A stretch of 64,000 nucleotides of DNA from Manduca sexta (lineage: Eukaryota; Arthropoda; Insecta; Lepidoptera; Sphingidae), in assembly GCF_014839805.1 (NCBI RefSeq), contig NC_051134.1:11873170-11937169 (forward strand), given 5' to 3'. This document shows, piece after piece, positions 47,890 through 61,017 of the stretch (position 1 is the first letter of the stretch; each line of letters begins with the position of its first letter). A program made the translations under genes and the position numbers. The notes under the pieces are model-generated. The model searched no databases and was not told where the DNA came from. It worked only from the letters and a program-made list of their open reading frames with translations.

Positions 47890-48834
47890 GGTTCAGTGGG
47901 GTAAATTTGCCGAGCGCGCATAAAAAAATATATTTGTTGTATTGAAAAAAGTCCAATTGTATCTGGCACTTAATACGTATTTGAAATTTCCATTCATGAG
48001 AAACTTTTCATTAATTGTTATTATTGGAAAGAATTTCATGAGTAAGTCAATTATGCATGACTTATTAAACAAGTAGGTGGGTATAGTTTTGTAGTCGTTT
48101 CCTTTTCATATTTAATTTTTCAAGGATTACAAAGACCTATTATTGTTCAAAACTTATATCTTGTAAGATCAAAAGTTATGAGATTGCAATAAAGATGGAT
48201 TCTGTGCTATGTATTAAACTTATCTAAGTTAAAATGTTCGAAATAGAATCTTACCTGCAGGCGCCCTACCAGGTAATTGGAAAAGTTGTCCAGTGAAAGT
48301 TCAACAAAATTGATTTTGATACCACTTATAACTTTATCCGGCTTTGTTTAGAGCTATGCGTTGTTACAATGGCACAAATAATTTTGTATTTTAATCCCTA
48401 TTGTTCTGAGTTTGAATTGCAATGAAGTTAGTCGTACATTCAGCTGCATGGCATAGTCGTTGAGAAGCTGTGAATATATGTGTGTTTGATTTGCACCAGG
48501 AATAATATTGGTGTGAGAGGTAGCAAGTACTTCGTAGCTATTGATACCTTGGGAATTAGTTTCAATAGATGATAATCAATCAATTATAAGACTTTTGTGT
48601 GTGTTTTTATGTGAGATATAGTTAAATCATAGAAGTAGTACGTTCGGAGTAAATCTGTTCTCATTCAGGTCACTATGTCTGACAAAAGTTTGAAATTTAT
48701 TTATGTGTATATTGATATATATGGATAGAAAAGTGAATTATTATAAATTAGTACCCCGAGTCTATTATTATTAAAATAGCGGACGATCTGTGTTCTGGTT
48801 GTTACTATAGGGTTTAAAAATAAAACTACGCTGT

Positions 48835-49351
48835 AACATCGATAAAAACTTTATTGATTAAAGACGACAGAATGTCACCTTTGTTTATTAAGCGTACGTT
48901 TCTCCCGAAGTCTCCTCCGTAATCATCTGCTATATGATTAAAATTTTAATTTTAATGGTAACACTGGTGGATTACAAGACACAAAATGTTGAACGAGACG
49001 GGTGGGGAGGGGCGCGCGCGGGGGGACCGCTCTAGGCGTGGAAAAGCGCGCGCCCTATCATTACGAATATAATTCACTATCTATCTAACAATAAGTCAAT
49101 ATTCTGATCGCTAATTTCAAAAAATTTACAATGAAAATAGAATTTATTCTAAAAATACTTGGCGCATCGCAGGCGTCGGTCGTGAGTCGACTCAAGACGA
49201 CCGGCGTCAGCGCGCGATCTATCACATTGAAAGATTCATAAAGTACAACGGGTGTAGAACACCGCGATCCTTTCACTCACTCTCTCAGAAACTAATGCGC
49301 ACGCGACAGCTAAAGGTAGTAATTTACAAGAGTTTAAATGCGCTGATCGGT
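48835..49351 (-). other. 3' UTR of the 51 kb gene, with a very GC-rich block
   Basis: The segment follows the stop codon at 49352 and ends at an AATAAA (minus strand) at 48850-48855. Bases 48997-49060 are exceptionally GC-rich, with two GCGCGC runs (plus strand GGGGCGCGCGCGGGGGGACC and AAAAGCGCGCGCCC). The opposite sense of the runs would let the RNA fold into a stable hairpin. Confidence 0.5.
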
Positions 49352-51418
49352 CTACACGAAGAGGTCTTTGAGAGAAGAGCAGAGGGAGGCATCACACCCT
49401 TGCGCTGGCTCCTCCTCCTCAGGCCTGTTCGTGTACCAGCGCTCGCCTTCATTTCTCCCGGTAACACGACTCGGACCTGGAATGTCTCGTGGCTTAGAAG
49501 CTGTCTCGATATTTTTAGAAGAAGAATCTTTGGCAGCCGTTCCAGATGTCGAAGCTCCTGGATCTATTGCGCTACTTTTCCTTAAAAATACTTCAATAGC
49601 ACTTCCAAGGGCACTTGCGTCAACAACGGATCCTGTTGGTTTATCCCAAACTACTTTGGCGGCATCCCCTGGCGCTTGCTTCGAGTCTGCAGCGAATGTC
49701 ACTTTTCCCTTCTTTGGTTCACTTTCCTTCTTTTTAGTGGCCAGTGTTTGGTGTCTGCGGGTGAACCATGTGGTTCCCGAATTTGTTGGTTGGTCTCCGA
49801 GAGTGGAGGCGTCAAAACTACTTGACCGCATGTCAGCTAGGCGGCGAGGAGGGCGTTCTTGTTTGCCGCAACGATCTATTTCGGTAGCTGAAGAGGTGAG
49901 AGCATTGAGCATGTGCTGCAAGTCAGTGTCGGTGCAGACTACTCCAGCGCCGCTGCGTGGTGGTATGGGAGGCGGTGGCGGCATTTCAGAAGCACGACGT
50001 CGGGCTGGTATCGGAGGGAGTGGTGAACCGACGAAGTCCGAGTGTCTGCGGCCACGATTCGTGTATCTGACGGAACCACCTATCGGAGAACGCTCGTCCA
50101 GCGGTTGCACCTCGCACACTCGCTCGTTCGATGTGTTCCAAAGACGCATGCGCACTTTGCGAGCTTGGACTATATCATCCATTATATCCAGTTGTAGGTT
50201 GTGAGTGCTGCCTAAAGTATCGGTTGCTGGTGGACCTGAAACAAATACCAATTCGTTAAATATATCTACAGCAATAATACTGTTCCATTTTATTATCACA
50301 TTACCCGTGCTCACTTATCAACTAATAACTAACATTTTTTTGAACCTGAGTCTCTGCGGCGTCCCAGCGCTGGGAATGCTGCGATGGACTCGCGACGTCC
50401 ACGCCCGAACAGAGCTTGTGGAACTCGAGATATTGTGACCACGGAATGTCTGTAATAAATATAAACTTGTTAAAAATATGAATTCATATAAAATAAGAAG
50501 GTAGTTAAGAGGCAAATTAGTTCCGACAAATATAAAATTTTGTCCTATAATGTGCATTCCTTAACTAACGGTAGTTATGTGTAAAGTACAACCTCCTTCC
50601 ACCGGGCTGTGGTGGTGCCTGACTCAGGGTCGCCAGGAAAGCTGCTTCACGTGCCTCTCTTGCAGCGCCCTCGCCTCTTTCTGACAGTCGCCGCACCTAA
50701 TACAATTTAGTAAAACAGAATACTATTATTTGCCTTACATACTAAACACAGTCCTAATGACTGTGGTATGGAATTATAACAAATCATGTGGACTTCTCTA
50801 TCACCTTTTTTCATGAATTTATAACATAATATATTGTTCAAAGAGTAAATAGATTTGTTGATTCGTAGTCGTAAAATTGCAATTATTGCCTTACTATGTA
50901 ATTGAATGATAAATTATTCAGATAGCTAAATGGAGTTTAAAATGTTAAACTACAGATTTCGCTGCACTAAATTTACCATGTGAAATTGACTATCAATAAA
51001 TTTTCGAAATATCATTGTCGTTGAAAAGATTACGTAGTATTTGAGGAATAACTCAGAGAGATTTGATGTGAAGTACGCGGCTGGTAGGAAGTACATCCTT
51101 TCTTAAACTTGCTTGATAAAGTGTGATGCGCCGTCCTCACATAAAAGTGGGATAGTGGCAAACGAAAGATGTATGCCAAAAATACCTGGCTGGCAGTAGG
51201 CCCAGAAGTACAGGATGGCGTTGGTAGAGAGTGCTTGCGGTTGTCGCGCCATGGTGACAGGTGATAGGGATCTGGTGGCGATTCCTGATCTATAGAGAGG
51301 CCTCGCGCTGCAGCTGAAGATCTCGGGGAAGACTCTGCATCCTCGGCACCGCTTTCTTCCACTACGATCAGCGGTTCGCCACCACCGACCATGGCCATCG
51401 ACCCACGCCGCATCATGG
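49352..51418 (-). CDS. unrecognised phospho-site-rich, proline-rich protein with PDZ-type tail
   Basis: Four exons join cleanly on the minus strand: 51186-51418, 50593-50696, 50346-50449 and 49352-50235. From the ATG at 51416 they give 440 residues. No membrane segment or catalytic domain is visible. At least seven basophilic kinase sites of R-R-x-S type occur (RRGS, RRLS, RRHSVV, RRES, RRRDS, RRHSDF, RRRAS), as PKA prefers. Other motifs are TSGPTASQVRRLSERGEG, SRVPQALFGRGRRES, ARKVRMRLWNTSNERVCEV, SPLPPIPARRR and PPPPPIPPR (SH3/EVH1-type ligands) and KVVWDKPTG. The C-terminus KDLFV resembles a class II PDZ ligand. This suggests a regulated scaffold or adaptor, by inference only. The start is uncertain, because the exon at 54.0 kb would add codons in frame. 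I do not recognise the family. Confidence 0.8.
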
Positions 51419-54027
51419 CTGATTAATATAGTATTTTATAGAAGATTGCCCTGTTTTACACTAATAAAAATAATAATAGTTGCATGCAAAAAAATTGATA
51501 GAAAAAATTTATCTCTAGTAAAGAAATTTTACACAACTAAGTACAGATGTACTAAAATAACTACAGCCTTGACAATTTAGGTATAAAATTTTCTTTAATA
51601 ATGCAAGTGCATTCTTATCCGACTCAAAGTTATGCAACGACCTTTAAATTGATGTTGGACTGGAACTAATTTTATTTACCAACAAATTTCGGACAACATT
51701 CTCAAAATTTCAGATGTAAATCCATAAAATTGTTTGCATCCATTCCCCGGCCCTCTCGAATATAACAATATTAAGAGGATCTCTAGATTTAAATTAAACT
51801 TAAACGAAGGTTAATGAATATTCATCTTTCAAGTAAAGGTTTATAACAGTCCCGTGATTTATTTTAGAAGTAATTAAAAGTCAGACTGTATATAAATTTG
51901 TTCTCATTTTATTTAAGACAAGTTAATGGCGGCCTTAAATCTATTTATTTTATAAACCTACCGAGCTCCCACAAAGCGTGATAATTGCCGTTGGAAAGTA
52001 AATTGAAATTGTGCGCTCAATTACTACATTGATTTTATTCCCGCCGAGAACATTTTAATGTTCCCAACCTGAACAATAAAATGGGAAACTGTAAGACGTA
52101 TTCCAGCTGTTTAAATTGAACCTAATGTTTATCAACGCCAATTGATGGTTGCTTAATGCTATCTAAATAAGCTGACGAAGCCTTTACAACTATTTAAGAG
52201 GAAACTTATTTCAGAAACATTAATGATACAAAGAACGCAATTCCCAACTCATGAATTAAGTGAAAAGTTCTGCTAACATATTTCAAAACTATTTTTGTCA
52301 GAATTTTGGGCTACATAGTTTTTACTTTTCGCCAAAAAGAGCAACTCTTATTTCCTCTTGCCTTTTAGAAGACGTAATTACGTTTACATAACTTAGAATA
52401 ATCCTCTGCTCAAGAAGTGTAGGGCTCATTTTCTGTTTAATAATGCACACGTGATTGTAAGCCACTTATAGGTGCTATTTAGAAATAATATTTATTTTTC
52501 CAATATCTAATGAAACATTGAATAAATGCACGTAAATTATCGCAATGATCAAAACAGTTTACACTGTATACCTAAATGATAATAAATTAAATAATGCTTC
52601 AATGCCGTCCGTTTTAATCGAAACGTTAATCGACGCTCCGAAACAATATTTAAGGCCTATTATTTTGGTAGGTATTGTCGAAATTTCTAGCTTGTTTACA
52701 TTATAATATTATTTAAAGTCCGTCTTTTTATAAACACCCAACCGCATGGTTCGGTTGCATAGTCGATGAATAGTTCTAATAATAAACTTGTATCGGTTGT
52801 TAACCCCTATAGGCCGACATGAAAAAGTGTTTACAATGGATTTTATGGGAGTTAATATGGCTAATTGACCTAGTCTTGCTGTGTTCTGTTCTCTCCATTG
52901 CGTTTCGAGTGTTGTAAACATGAAACGCAGCATCTATCAATGCTGCATTGACTTATTAATTAAAGATTAAATAATGAATGGCTTCTATAGTTTATAGATT
53001 ATTTATAACCAAATTTTCTTTTAGAATCACTATTAAATTAATTTAAATCATTATTTTTAAAAATTATACAAGAAAATTGTAGTAATAATCACGAATTTTT
53101 AACTAATGTTAAGATTTTTTTTTTATATTTTAAGGATAAAGAAGCCATTCCAATTTTATATCAGCTTAATTTAAAAACAGTATTGCCTAAATTCTTTCAT
53201 TTTAATTACTATAATTGACTGTAAAAAGTAAAATCTCGTAAAATATTATGAAACACAATCTGACATATTCATATTTTACGTCTACATAAAAAGGGGACGG
53301 GATTCGTAGAAAGAGGAAAACGTTGTCTCTCGAAATAGGTATAATAGAAATGTCACGGAATCTCTTAGCGTCAATAAATATTTCTGAGGAGTAAATTGAA
53401 GGGTAAGATTATAGATGATTCTATGAAAATAAAGACCTTTAATAATTAAATACATTGAAATTCGTGGTATTTGTATCTTAGCTTTGTAAATATTTGTATA
53501 AAAAATCAAATACGTATGGTATTAAAAAATATTTATGGAAACTAAAGGGATTTCTATCGATGGGGATATCTAAAAATTATTAAAAACAAGAAATGATTGT
53601 AAATATTTGAAGTAATACTTAAATCCCAAAATAAACACTAAAAGGGCTACATTAATGTGTTGTAATTATTCTTCCAGCGGTAGGCAGTAGGTACAAAACA
53701 TAATTTTTGACAAGCTCACCAACAAAAATACACACACTGTAGCCTGTTCATTTATCCTCAGGTACATGCCTGCAACTATATTTAGAACTTCTATCACTCT
53801 TTCCAAATTTTGTAATCTCGTGTTTAGTATTTTTTTAGAGTTATTAAAAGCACAATAAAAAGGCGATGTATGTTATTAAATTTTTTGAATAACATTCAAT
53901 AATACTGAAATATTTACATGACATTATGTGATTAAATCAAGGAACTTTGCATAAACAGTGATTGAATTTGGCTTGTAACGCGTCCGTATCAACAGGTACG
54001 GGAGCAGGCCAAGGCTTTGGCACTGAC
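51419..54027. other. intron-like AT-rich sequence
   Basis: This is probably the first intron of the minus-strand gene ending at 49.35 kb, if the 54.0 kb exon belongs to it. No element with clear ends was found. Confidence 0.4.
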
Positions 54028-54095
54028 CTGGTTGGGTGACCTCCATCCCGCCGCACTCTCCCTACCCTCCGCCTCTCCCGGGAGGACCAGCTTGC
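54028..54095 (-). other. candidate 5' exon of the minus-strand gene
   Basis: A GC-rich 68-base block in AT-rich DNA has a good acceptor (CTATTTCCTAG) and donor (CAG|GTCAGTGCC) on the minus strand. Joining it to the exon at 51418 puts an ATG here in frame (MEVTQPA, then MMRRGS...), after an in-frame TAG, so it would carry the 5' UTR end and the true start. Its longest open frame (KLVLPGEAEGRESAAGWRSP) does not match the phase of the next known exon. It would need an unseen exon between them. Confidence 0.5.
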
Positions 54096-57000
54096 CTAGG
54101 AAATAGATATATGTTTGCCTCTTGACATTCATTTCGCAATTGTTTTTTTTCGTTTACTCATTACTTAACTAAAGTGATGTTTTAAGGATGTTGGTAATTA
54201 TTATCAAAGCCGTTATTAACGGAATTTTAAACTCTTTGTCCGAATGAATAGAGGTGATGGTTTGCAAATATTCATTATAGGTTATATTATGAATTTAAAA
54301 CATTATATCGACTTACAGGACAGTATCATTGATTTAAAAAATAAGCAACAGTTTGGAATTTCTACGTACTTATGTATGTGTTTAATTATCGTTAATATTA
54401 TATTGGTTTCATGCGGTTGTATAATATTAAGTAGATTAAATATTTTTTCCTTTAAGATGCACATTGAATCAACAGGCAAGATATAATTCTATAAACATTT
54501 GGGTCAGACAGAGAGACGGCCTTCCTGAAAGGAAGCAAAATGTACTGTAATGTGTGGACTTTTTTATTAAGATATCTTATGCATGAGGCATTTAAATCCT
54601 CGGAGAAACATTAAAGTGCAACATCTGACTATTCCTGAATCGCGGCCTCGTGTTGCAGTCTGAAGTCAAGATTATCATAATATCCATCTATTTCAAATCT
54701 TAACATAATCCATTCAGCAGCTAATGTTTCGAGACGTAAAAACAAAACAAACATACATAGTATATTTTAGTTCGTCCAAGTGTTCCTGATTAATTAATAT
54801 TATTTATTAATTACCCAAAATAGTTATATTCGTAGTATTTATTTAAAGATACGAAGTTTTTTTATTTATCATTGAATGTTGCTATTATGACGTAACAATC
54901 TTATGAAATCTGCTAGAAACGCTTCTTTTGGTCCTCGCGAACTTAATTCCATAATTGATCAAAAAAATATCTGATGATAGGATAATAAGTCTAGCCTATG
55001 GCATCACACACGAGTGTGAAGACTACGTAGTCTTTAACTGAAAATCTTATTTAATATCTATGTAAGATTGGTCGAATTTTCACGACTATGTTGCTTCGTA
55101 AGTCCGCTTTCACCGGTGTTCACTCACTTTTCACTTCAAGATCCATTAAAAAACGTCTTTTATACTACGCTATACTACATAAGCTGTACTACTAGTTTCA
55201 CATTGCACAACTATTATTTCAAAGTATCCGTAACTTTTTAAAACACTGAATAAACATAATACGAAAAGAATTACCGCCATATTATATACAACACTGAACT
55301 AATTACTACTTAACGACTTGGACATAAAAGAGGTTTTGTTAGAACAAAAAGAACCGTTTTAGTACTTACTTTTGAGGTCTTGAAGTCGTAAATAAGACGA
55401 AATCCTTTACGTTACATACACACGGGAAAGCCTATTGGAAATGGATTATTCTTACACGAGACTTTACTCAGAAGAATGGAGCGAGAGTCGTAAAGTTTAT
55501 TTCTAATGTATTGAGTTCCAAGTACAAGAGCGGAGTTAAATCGTTTGGTTGAAATTTAGGATATGGTTTTAGAAAGTAAACCTGTAGTAGATATAAAATA
55601 CATTTAATTATGTAATTACATAAAATTTATATTCACACAACTTTTTGAAGTTACCTATTAAGGTACCTACTATTATTTTGTTTATGATATGTCTAGTAGA
55701 GCTGAAGCTTCAGTGTCTAGTTATAGTCGACAGGTCAATTAAAAACAAACATTATAAATAGTTAATATATGTAAAATAAAATATATTAAGACAGTTGTTT
55801 TCCTTATTTATATAAAAGACAGTCAATGAAATGACCACAACAATATCACACATTCAGACAAGCTTTACATTACATTATATTAACGATTCTATGGTAACTT
55901 AGGGTAGCATGAAAGGCATATCCGCATGTAGCTGAGTTTATTAAAAAAATTAAAAAATCCTAAAATTCGTTCTTAACATTATGAAATTATTTGAATAAAA
56001 ACTACTAATAACTCTTCAAAAGGATTTGAAAAAAAATGTTAAATAAGATTTGCTTCAAGATTTAGAAATACAAATAATAATAAGCTGGATATTAAAATAA
56101 TGAAAGGCGGCACGTTATAAAAAGAATAATGATGACTGAAGCGTTAAATATCACTTTGGAGTAGCGGTGGGCCTGCTCTTTGAGGTTTCCACTTTAATTA
56201 CGCCATTAAGGCTACGCGAATAGCTAAACAGTGCCTTTTGCCTGTATCCTTTACTTTTACGACTTTAAACACATTTAATTGGCACAAATTATGTTTAAAA
56301 AATTCTTGAATGTTCTATTATAGAGAGAAAATGTTCTTTCGTGCTGTTCAATCAGCGTTGTGATAATACGGATGCGTTAAAATAATTAAAGAAAAATAAG
56401 TTTTATATGAAATTGTGGCATTGTGAGTAAAATGTTGGCAGAGCTACGTTGAAGGTTATATTTCAACATAAAGCCATAACAGAAATATCGCACAAAAATG
56501 TTTGTGCTCGTCGGTATTATTCACGGCGAACAAAGAACATGCTCCACTCCAGTGAATGGAACGTAACGAATCACGAAAAGAGTTAAATTAAATTAAAACA
56601 ACCATTCTTTCCCTGGAATATAATATAAATAAATAGAAAAGATTTTTTTTTTTATTCGTAACGTTTTTATAGTGTGAAAGAAAAATCCATTATGATATGC
56701 ATAGAATTACAGATAGATATAATATTTTACCAAGGGTATAAAAGGTTAATGTTTTAAAAGAAACCATTGACGTAAAAAACACTTTTAACTATTAGGTGAA
56801 ACAAAAAGCCAGACGATTAATTTAAGAAAGGGACCACCGTAAACATCACGTTAAATACACTGTGACATAAAATGAAGTGCTTCAAGTAATAAGAACTACG
56901 CGGTTTTATGGCGTAGGTAATAAAACTTTTGAATAAATATTCAATAAGTGCTTCGTATTTTTATATTGGATTCATACAATGGCTATGACTACCCTCTGTG

Positions 57001-58399
57001 ATTAAATGATGTGGGCTTAAAATGTCGCTCGTTAATGAGAAAAAGACTTGCAAGTCGTAGTTGCTACAACGATGTAGTAATAGCTAGAAAATGTATAGGA
57101 AACAAATTCATTAGATGGGCCTATGGTGTTCGTTGTAGAAAGAAATTCTGTTTCTAAGAAAGTGCAATATCGATTATTTTTACTACATTTGTACTCAATA
57201 TTTATACGCATGTTTGGTTTTAATATTCTAAACAAACCACCATGAGTTTAGTTTTAGTTTGTTGGTGTTAACCAGGCTGATTAAAAACTAAGGCAAATAT
57301 GTTTCTGTTTAAAAACTGTGTTGCGTCGGATCAATATTTAAGGATAAGGGCACATGCAAAACGGATCCAGAATAAAAAAAACACAAGGTATGAATAAAAA
57401 AACGTGGCACGAACAGATCTCGTGACCCGAATATGGGAAGTAGGTGACAATACCAATAGTAGCTCCCTGTTTTTAAATACCAATTTCGGTTATGTTTCAT
57501 ATTGAAGCTTTTGTTGCATTTGGACAGGATATGTCTTTTCTTTATTACTGTCTCAGGCATTTTTATAACACTGCATAAAAAAAAATGTGGTTATATTTAT
57601 TTACTGAATAATTGTTATATTTTTGTTTCAAAGGATAAATCAGAGAGGGGTCAAGACCCCCTCTAACAGTGCAACGATTAATAAGATACAAAAAAATATA
57701 AAGTATTAGACTAAAATAAAAACGGATGTTTGAATGAAAATAAATCTCGTGGATAAATAAGATATCTGAAGGCTCAAGCTGAAGGTTATTAATTTCTATT
57801 ACATCGCCCGGTACCTTAATATTAAAAGGAAAGGAATAATTTTTGCCAAGCCTTGGAAGTTTCGGGCGTATTTCCATATTTACTCATTTAGGGTTCAATA
57901 ACTTCAAGATGTTCTACATTTCCTCGCGGTATATTCAATTGGGAATTTTAGTCATTGTTAAATTATTGTCTTATATCTATTAAACGAAATTCTTTTTAAA
58001 ATATTTTCGACTTCAATATAGTGAATTGATATTTTATAAATGAAAGCTATTCAATGAACGTAAATACTTAGTATCTTCCTTTAAGATTTCAAAGTTAATT
58101 GTTACTTAGACTTGATGTCTGGACGAACAGATTTTAGAACATCACGATAATAAACGCAAATTAGCAGAAACCTCAACCCCTTTGTGAATAATAGCCGAAA
58201 CCGCGGAACACCACATCTATTGGAAATTCCGAATTTAGTTCTATCGAGGCAAGTTATAACGTGCATGCGGTTTAGTTAATTAACTGCAGTTAGTAGCATC
58301 TCGTGTACCTCCATGCCTATCAGATTTTGCTTTGTAAAATATATTACTATATTGAAAAAAAAACTTTTCTTCTCTCTTTGAGCTACAAACAGTGTCTTC
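54096..58399. other. AT-rich sequence, nothing recognised
   Basis: Several short ORFs (57032-57235, 57309-57560 and 57563-57877, all minus) lack splice sites and domains. No repeats with clear ends were seen. Confidence 0.4.
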
Positions 58400-58515
58400 A
58401 TTTATTTATTTCTTTATTTGGACAAACAGTAGTTGTTACATTGTAGCATGGATACAAAAATCGTTACAAATATATAATTCAATGTACAACACTTTAAGTT
58501 GTCACAGCATGCACA
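58400..58515 (-). repeat. possible LINE 3' end
   Basis: The plus strand reads TTTATTTATTTCTTTATTTG then GACAAACAGTAGTTGTTACA. On the minus strand this would be a retroelement end with a (TAAA)n tail, like the LINE at 61.0 kb. Only the tail region is left, and class is unknown. Confidence 0.3.
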
Positions 58516-61017
58516 CATAATAACGTGTATTTTTCCCGGTAAATAAACATATTGAGAATGATATTACATAAGTTATACAACAAACTTAAGACAAAAGCAA
58601 ACGAAATGATATTTAACATTTAAAGAAGATATTATCTTGTAATGTGTATGCTCATATTGTGGAGATCGGACAGAAAACAGATAAATGTATGACTGCAAAA
58701 TGTAGGTATTGTTAATTTCGACTTTTCGGACGACCAACGCCTCAGCCCCATCGTGAACATTAAGGTTGCATCTTCGAAACTTCGGAAAAAAATCATAATA
58801 TAAAAAATTGCCATGAACTCCGCAACAGTTTTATTTCTAGGTCTAACGTTCGCGTAAATATAATAAATCATTATACATTACTATATTTCTTTGTTGTACT
58901 AATTTGTCTGAGATATTTGTAATAAAGTAATTTAATTCGTAGTAGCCCTTCATGCAATAAAATGATACTACTAGACAGGAGCATTCACTCGTGATTGACG
59001 CGAGTCAGATCTTCGTCTCTTTGATGTAATATGGGTTGGCATACTACATACTTTATAAAATCTTAGAAAGGATTCTCATATGCAGGTATTCTTATAACAT
59101 GTCTTGAATGTTAAAACGAACAACAACCAAAATACATTCACAAAATACGATATAACAGAAACTTATTTTTTCAAGACACCTATGTCTTCAAGGCTTCAAT
59201 AAATCAAAACATAAACACAATCTTCGTTCCGGATTCTAAATAATCCAAAACAACAAACCCGAAACGCTATTTAAGCATCCAGTGTCATTAAGCTTTGAAT
59301 TGATGGAAATCCTTTTAACATGACTGGTCTATTTTAATAATTTAGACAGAATAAATAGAACATTCGTATTACGTTCCCAACAATCGCCCTATATCATCCT
59401 GCTACAAACAAATACTGTTGCATCAAAGCATTTGATTACAATAGAAAAAAACTATGGGAAAACTATTATTTACCTGCTGTGTTGTCTGTTTGTGAACTTG
59501 ACAGGCTTATTACAGTCTGCCAAAGGCAAACATCTCTGTTTTATTTCATGAAACGTTTTTATAACTACGCAACCAATTTTTTTTAAATATAATTAAGCTA
59601 CCCTTCTTCCTTAATTATATTTACTGTGATAATTTAAAGGATGAACTTTACCATGAAGTTATCAAAACTTTGTAATAAGTAAAGTGATTAAGAAAGTAAT
59701 ATAATATTATGGATTGTAAGTTTGGCAAAAGGTATGTAATAAAAGTTTATTGGTGGTATAATTTATACGATTTATGGGTTCAATGCGACTGTTGGGGAGA
59801 CCTAGCTGAACAATAAACAGCGCTAGCGATAAGAGTATAGTTTTAAAGAATGCTTCATATATGAAAGTAAATCGTATGAATAGATACTTATCCAATTTAA
59901 TACTAAGAACAAATTTGAAATTGCTACTTCGCATTATTACATTGCTCATTAAAGCAACAAGCATCGTAAATAAAAATCTGTGCTATAAAGAATTAGATAA
60001 ATAGAAATAAATCCATATCATATTTTTGCAATTATTTAAGCGCCTTATGAGTATTTTTTTTTAATATTACAAAATTTAAAAACATAAGGTTTAAGTTTTA
60101 TCAAAAAATCATGCGGATGTGAAAAAGAAAAGTTCATACATTAGGCATTGTTGGCTAATTTACAACGATGTTGATTTTCCTTTGTGTAGGCGCCGGGTCT
60201 TCCGCCCAAACCACTTTTCAATATACTCGTTTGTAACAGATTTTACCTTTGTTTGCTCATTGTTCACAAAATTGTAAAAGTAAGTTTGTACCTGTTTGTT
60301 ACTTCTTATTTAAACTACAAAATTATTTTGTATATTAAGAAGCTACAAAAATATGTTACTGGTTACTTCGACAGTAAGACTAATGTTAGTTGTTATATTA
60401 CTAATACAAAATTTCTCCCGATACAATCGATAAAGCCCTATCTAATTTCTTGAGAAATTGTGCTCCAGACAGTACATAATTACTGTTGTGAAAAGATTTA
60501 TTAATTGGTTCTATATCAATTTCTAAATAAGTTTGGTTTCTTAAAATTACAATTATTAGGTATTTCAATGCTAATTTCGCTCTTCCATTGAAATCTATTA
60601 GAAACAATTCAATACAATATGATCTTACTGTAATATCTTTTTTTAATTACACATCAACTATTTGGTACGCATGATAATAACTATAAAGGTAAGTGATTCA
60701 CCATTTTAGATTATAAAAAACTCTTTACCCCATATTCTATTTCTCATTTGTATTTGAGCCCCGTCACTATATTTGTTGGCGTCATTATTCTTAATAGAAT
60801 TCAGAGGGCCGAGTGTGCTTCAACTAAATTATATCCAGCAAATATCGGCTTTGAGTTAGAAATCTATTACTTTCTTATTATTCAAGTGTGGATATCCATG
60901 AAGTAATTCTGTTATCTACTAATCCTCCAGCTCACTTAATATGTAACAGAAAATAATGATAACTGGTTAATATTATCTGATTTTAGCACTATGGTAACAT
61001 TGAAAACCATTATTTAG
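58516..61017. other. AT-rich sequence, nothing recognised
   Basis: Minus-strand ORFs at 58632-58871, 59707-59964 and 60401-60607 have no recognisable domain. No element ends could be defined. Confidence 0.4.

Noticed and set aside
49295..50204. Long plus-strand ORFs (96 and 278 codons) opposite the 51 kb gene
   Set aside because: They are antisense to the spliced minus-strand exon, whose splice phases and composition are coherent. The plus ORFs have no splice logic or domain.
50236..50314. First 26 residues of the open frame before the last exon of the 51 kb gene
   Set aside because: A clear acceptor (GTTTCAG) at 50236 and matching phase show that this part is intron.
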